Assembly (NCBI GenBank): GCA_018780025.1
Contig: JADMKH010000193.1
Span: forward strand, 1 to 15,509
Source of the DNA: Thiobacillus sp.
GTDB taxonomy: Bacteria; Pseudomonadota; Gammaproteobacteria; Burkholderiales; Thiobacillaceae
Length of the DNA stretch: 15,509 bases
Direction: 5' to 3'
Shown: in pieces, positions 12,925-15,509 of the stretch
Position numbering within the stretch: the stretch's first letter is position 1
Layout: every line of letters starts with the position of its first letter
Made by a program: the position numbers and the translations under genes
Notes under the pieces: generated by a model
Database searches by the model: none
Told to the model about the DNA's origin: nothing
What the model saw: the letters and a program-made list of their open reading frames with translations, nothing else

Positions 12925-13775
12925 CAGAATTGTGCGAGATAGGCCTGGGTCAGTTGGGTGCCGAAAAACAGCGCCACCAGCCCGCCACCTGCGAGATACG
13001 GTCCAAAGGGAATCGGCACGCGCCGATCGTGTTTGATCAAGACAATCATGGCGATGCCTACTGTTGCGCCGACAACCGATGACAGCAGAAGCGTAACCGG
13101 CAACATCTGCCACCCCATCCAGGCACCCATGACCGCCAGCAATTTGAAATCGCCATAGCCCATGCCATCCTTGCCTGTGGCCAGTTTGAATAGCCAAAAC
13201 ACCGACCACAACACACCGTATCCAGCCATCGCGCCCACTACAGCGTCAGACAGACTGGAAAAATGCCCGCCCATATTGAACAGCAAGCCCAACCACAACA
13301 AGGGCAGGGTCAGACTGTCTGGCAACAAGGTGGTATCGAGATCAATGAAAGCCAGTGCAACCAGCGTCCAGATCAGAAAAAGTGCACCGAGGGTCTGAAC
13401 GCTTACGCCCCATTTCCAGGCCGCCGCCGCTGCCAACAAAGCTGTCAGCAACTCAACGGCAGGATAGCGTGCACTGATTGCTGTATCGCACGCCGAGCAA
13501 CGGCCACGCAACCATAGCCACGACAATACCGGGATGTTTTCCAGCGCAGAGATCTGATGCCCGCACTTGGGGCAAGCCGAACGGGGTAACCACAGGCTGT
13601 ATCGCGGCGCATCGGGCACCACCTCACCCCGCAACTCGGCACACTGCGCCTGCCATTCGGCTTCCATCATTTTAGGCAGGCGATGGATGACAACATTTAA
13701 AAAGCTGCCGATCATCAAGCTGAACAAAAAAACCAACCCGGTGAAAAGGACAGGCTCGGCCTGAAGCAGCTCCAT
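12924..13775 (-). CDS. pilD: type IV prepilin peptidase / N-methyltransferase
   Basis: Inner-membrane aspartic protease that cleaves the leader of type IV prepilins (and type II secretion pseudopilins) and N-methylates the new N-terminus. 283 aa. The N-terminal GSFLNVVIHRLP (23-34) is followed by a cytoplasmic loop with a zinc-type tetracysteine (Cys68, Cys71, Cys93, Cys96), as in bifunctional PilD. Several hydrophobic helices follow. Catalytic aspartates are in FIDLDTTLLPD (Asp145/Asp147) and GYGDFKL (Asp209). The ATG at 13775 overlaps the pilC stop and the stop overlaps the coaE ATG, both as TGATG, which suggests coupled translation along the operon. Confidence 0.96.
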   Translation of the reverse strand: MELLQAEPVLFTGLVFLFSLMIGSFLNVVIHRLPKMMEAEWQAQCAELRGEVVPDAPRYSLWLPRSACPKCGHQISALENIPVLSWLWLRGRCSACDTAISARYPAVELLTALLAAAAAWKWGVSVQTLGALFLIWTLVALAFIDLDTTLLPDSLTLPLLWLGLLFNMGGHFSSLSDAVVGAMAGYGVLWSVFWLFKLATGKDGMGYGDFKLLAVMGAWMGWQMLPVTLLLSSVVGATVGIAMIVLIKHDRRVPIPFGPYLAGGGLVALFFGTQLTQAYLAQF

Positions 13776-14995
13776 CAAACCACCGAACCCATTTTGAAAA
13801 TGGGCAAGTACATGGCGATGACCATGCCACCAATAAGCACGCCCAACACCACCATGATGATCGGCTCCATCAGGCTGGATAGCGCGGCGACCGCATCATC
13901 CACTTCGGCCTCATAGAAATCAGCCACCTTGCCCAGCATGGAGTCCAGGGCGCCGGATTCTTCGCCAATCGCAGCCATCTGCAACACCATATTGGGAAAC
14001 CGTCCTGAATTTTGCATGGCGACCGTGAGTGCTGTGCCTGTGGACACTTCACTGCGAATCTTGTTGGTGGCTTCGACGTAAACCTGATTGCCCGAGGCAC
14101 CGCCAACCGACTCCAGCGCTTCAACCAGCGGAACGCCTGCGGCAAACATGGTGGACAGGGTGCGCGTCCAGCGCGCGATTGTGGCCTTCTCGATCACAGC
14201 ACCGAAAATGGGCAATTTGAGCATGACGCGGTCCATGAACATCTGAACCTTGCGTGAGCGTTTCCAGGCCTGGAGCAAGGCATAGATACCCCCGCCAATG
14301 ATGCCGAAAATAGCCCACCACCACTCGACGAAAAAGTCCGACATTTTCATGACGACCAGCGTTGGCGTCGGAAGATCAGCGCCAAAGCTGCTGAACAACT
14401 CCTTGAATGCCGGAATCACGAAAATCATGATGACGGCGGTAATAACAAAAGCCACCACGATAATCGAGACCGGGTAAAAAAGTGCAGATTTGATCTTGCT
14501 TTTGATTGCAAGAATTTTTTCCTTGTAAACAGCCAACCGCTCCAGCACCGTATCGAGAATACCGGCCGACTCGCCAGCCCCGACCAGGTTGCAGAACAGC
14601 GCATCAAAATACAAAGGATGACGCCCAAAGGCCTGGGTCAAGCTGCTGCCCTTCTCGATATCCGCCTTGATTTCAGCCAACAGGCGCTGTACCGAAGGGT
14701 TGGAATGGCCGCGGCCCACAATTTCGAACGATTGCAATAGGGGCACGCCAGCTTTCATCATGGTCGCCAACTGGCGGGTGAACAGCGTGATGTCCTTGTC
14801 TGTAATCGACTTGCCACCACTGAACAGGGAACCCTGTTTTTTGACCTTGGTCACGGTAATGCCCTGCTTGCGCAACTGGGCATTGACCATGGCTTCGCCG
14901 CCAGCCTGCAACTGGCCTTTGACTTTTTTGCCGCGCTTGTCCATCCCTTCCCACTGGAAGGTGGCGTCCTTGACTGCTTTTGCCGCTGTAGCCAT
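13775..14995 (-). CDS. pilC: type IV pilus inner-membrane platform protein
   Basis: Polytopic platform protein of the type IV pilus machine (GspF/T2SSF superfamily), which works with the PilB ATPase to add pilins. 406 aa, the standard length. Two repeated cytoplasmic T2SSF domains are visible. The first (about 68-191) has FTRQLATMMKAGVPLLQSFE and GESAGILD; the second (about 270-392) has ARTLSTMFAAGVPLVEALE and GEESGALD. Membrane segments lie at about 172-195, 225-243 and 375-398. AAGGAA upstream of the ATG at 14995 is a good ribosome site, and the gene begins 11 bp after the pilB stop. Confidence 0.96.
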   Translation of the reverse strand: MATAAKAVKDATFQWEGMDKRGKKVKGQLQAGGEAMVNAQLRKQGITVTKVKKQGSLFSGGKSITDKDITLFTRQLATMMKAGVPLLQSFEIVGRGHSNPSVQRLLAEIKADIEKGSSLTQAFGRHPLYFDALFCNLVGAGESAGILDTVLERLAVYKEKILAIKSKIKSALFYPVSIIVVAFVITAVIMIFVIPAFKELFSSFGADLPTPTLVVMKMSDFFVEWWWAIFGIIGGGIYALLQAWKRSRKVQMFMDRVMLKLPIFGAVIEKATIARWTRTLSTMFAAGVPLVEALESVGGASGNQVYVEATNKIRSEVSTGTALTVAMQNSGRFPNMVLQMAAIGEESGALDSMLGKVADFYEAEVDDAVAALSSLMEPIIMVVLGVLIGGMVIAMYLPIFKMGSVV

Positions 14996-15006
14996 AGAAG
15001 TATTCC

Positions 15007-15509
15007 TTAGAGATTAGTAACGGCCTCGACCTCTTCCAGCGAGGTGAGTCCGGATTTCACTTTCAACAGCCCGGCCTGACGCAAATCGAGCACGCCTTCG
15101 AGTCTGGCCTGGTCGGAAATATCGGATTCATTTCCGCCTTTGAGAATGATGCGAACCATGGCGTCGGTAATCGGCATCACCTGATAGATACCCACTCGGC
15201 CTTTGTAGCCCGAGCCGCCGCAAATTTCGCAGCCAACGGGTTTGTTGGGCTTCCAGGTGCCGTCCAGTTGCGCTTCGGTGAAGCCGGCCGCCAGCAGGGC
15301 TTCGTGCGGGATGTCGGCAGGCTGTTTGCAACTGCACAGCTTCCGTCCCAATCGCTGGGCGGTAATCAGAATCACCGAGGACGCCACGTTGAACGGCGCC
15401 ACCCCCATGTTGAGCAGGCGGGTCAAGGTGCCGGGGGCATCGTTGGTGTGCAGGGTGGACATCACCATGTGCCCGGTTTGCGCGGCCTTGATGGCGATAT
15501 CGGCAGTTT
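15007..15509 (-). CDS. pilB: type IV pilus assembly ATPase PilB, C-terminal part
   Basis: Only the last ~167 residues are in the window; the gene runs off the right edge on the minus strand. The visible part begins TADIAIKAAQTGH and MVMSTLHTND, the His-box region of GspE/PilB secretion ATPases. It continues with LITAQRLGRKLCSCKQ and a zinc tetracysteine (CSC at about the middle and CEICGGSGYKGR), then VGIYQVMPI. It powers pilus extension by ATP hydrolysis at the inner-membrane base. It is followed by pilC and pilD in the usual operon order. The tetracysteine, the adjoining pilC and the PilB-like tail favour PilB over PilT, which lacks this zinc module. Confidence 0.94.
   Translation of the reverse strand, partial: TADIAIKAAQTGHMVMSTLHTNDAPGTLTRLLNMGVAPFNVASSVILITAQRLGRKLCSCKQPADIPHEALLAAGFTEAQLDGTWKPNKPVGCEICGGSGYKGRVGIYQVMPITDAMVRIILKGGNESDISDQARLEGVLDLRQAGLLKVKSGLTSLEEVEAVTNL

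Noticed and set aside
12925..13209. N-terminal extension of coaE beyond the ATG at 12924.
   Set aside because: The extension overlaps pilD in another frame. MFTVGLTGGIGSGKS at 12924 is the canonical CoaE start, and TGATG coupling with pilD fits the operon.

Overview
The window looks like the chromosome of a GC-rich betaproteobacterium, probably a Nitrosomonadales/Burkholderiales-type organism. The evidence is the gene order pilB-pilC-pilD-coaE-zapD-yacG, the block Slt - NDUFA9-like epimerase - cca, and the betaproteobacterial look of the proteins. This placement is inference from protein families; no 16S gene or database search was available. Nearly all genes are housekeeping. No tRNA, rRNA, CRISPR array, transposase or phage gene was seen, and no gene-free stretch exceeds about 155 bp.

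Layout. (1) Positions 31-2030, minus strand: an OmpR/EnvZ-type two-component pair overlapping by 4 bp. (2) Positions 2184-3496, plus strand: three small exported proteins (a charged 93-aa protein, a glycine-zipper protein, a His-rich protein), divergent from the regulator across a 153-bp region that holds a GTTACA direct repeat with 10-bp period. A perfect 10-bp-stem terminator at 3527-3550 closes the cluster and also faces the convergent fpr. (3) Positions 3551-8588, minus strand: slt-type lytic transglycosylase, NDUFA9-like NAD(P)-binding protein, cca and fpr; the last three are tightly spaced. (4) Positions 8736-8924, plus strand: a small DUF2892 membrane protein, ending 1 nt from the convergent ilvA (8926-10443, minus). 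rpiA (10524-11180, plus) diverges from ilvA across 80 bp that contain a perfect palindrome. (5) Positions 11184-15509, minus strand: the type IV pilus assembly operon pilB (partial)-pilC-pilD followed by coaE, zapD and yacG, with stop/start overlaps at four of the five junctions if the upstream zapD start is ignored at coaE/zapD.

The most unusual feature is inside coaE. The gene should encode about 202 residues but encodes 245, because a 129-bp (43-codon) segment is inserted in frame into the conserved PLLxE motif. The segment lies between two imperfect 12-bp direct repeats, carries 18/21-bp inverted repeats near its ends, and contains further strong hairpins. It has no stop in the coaE frame and is open in five of six frames. 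It looks like a miniature palindromic element able to land in a coding sequence and be translated, similar in style to the Rickettsia palindromic elements. It would be the first thing to search for elsewhere in this genome and its relatives.
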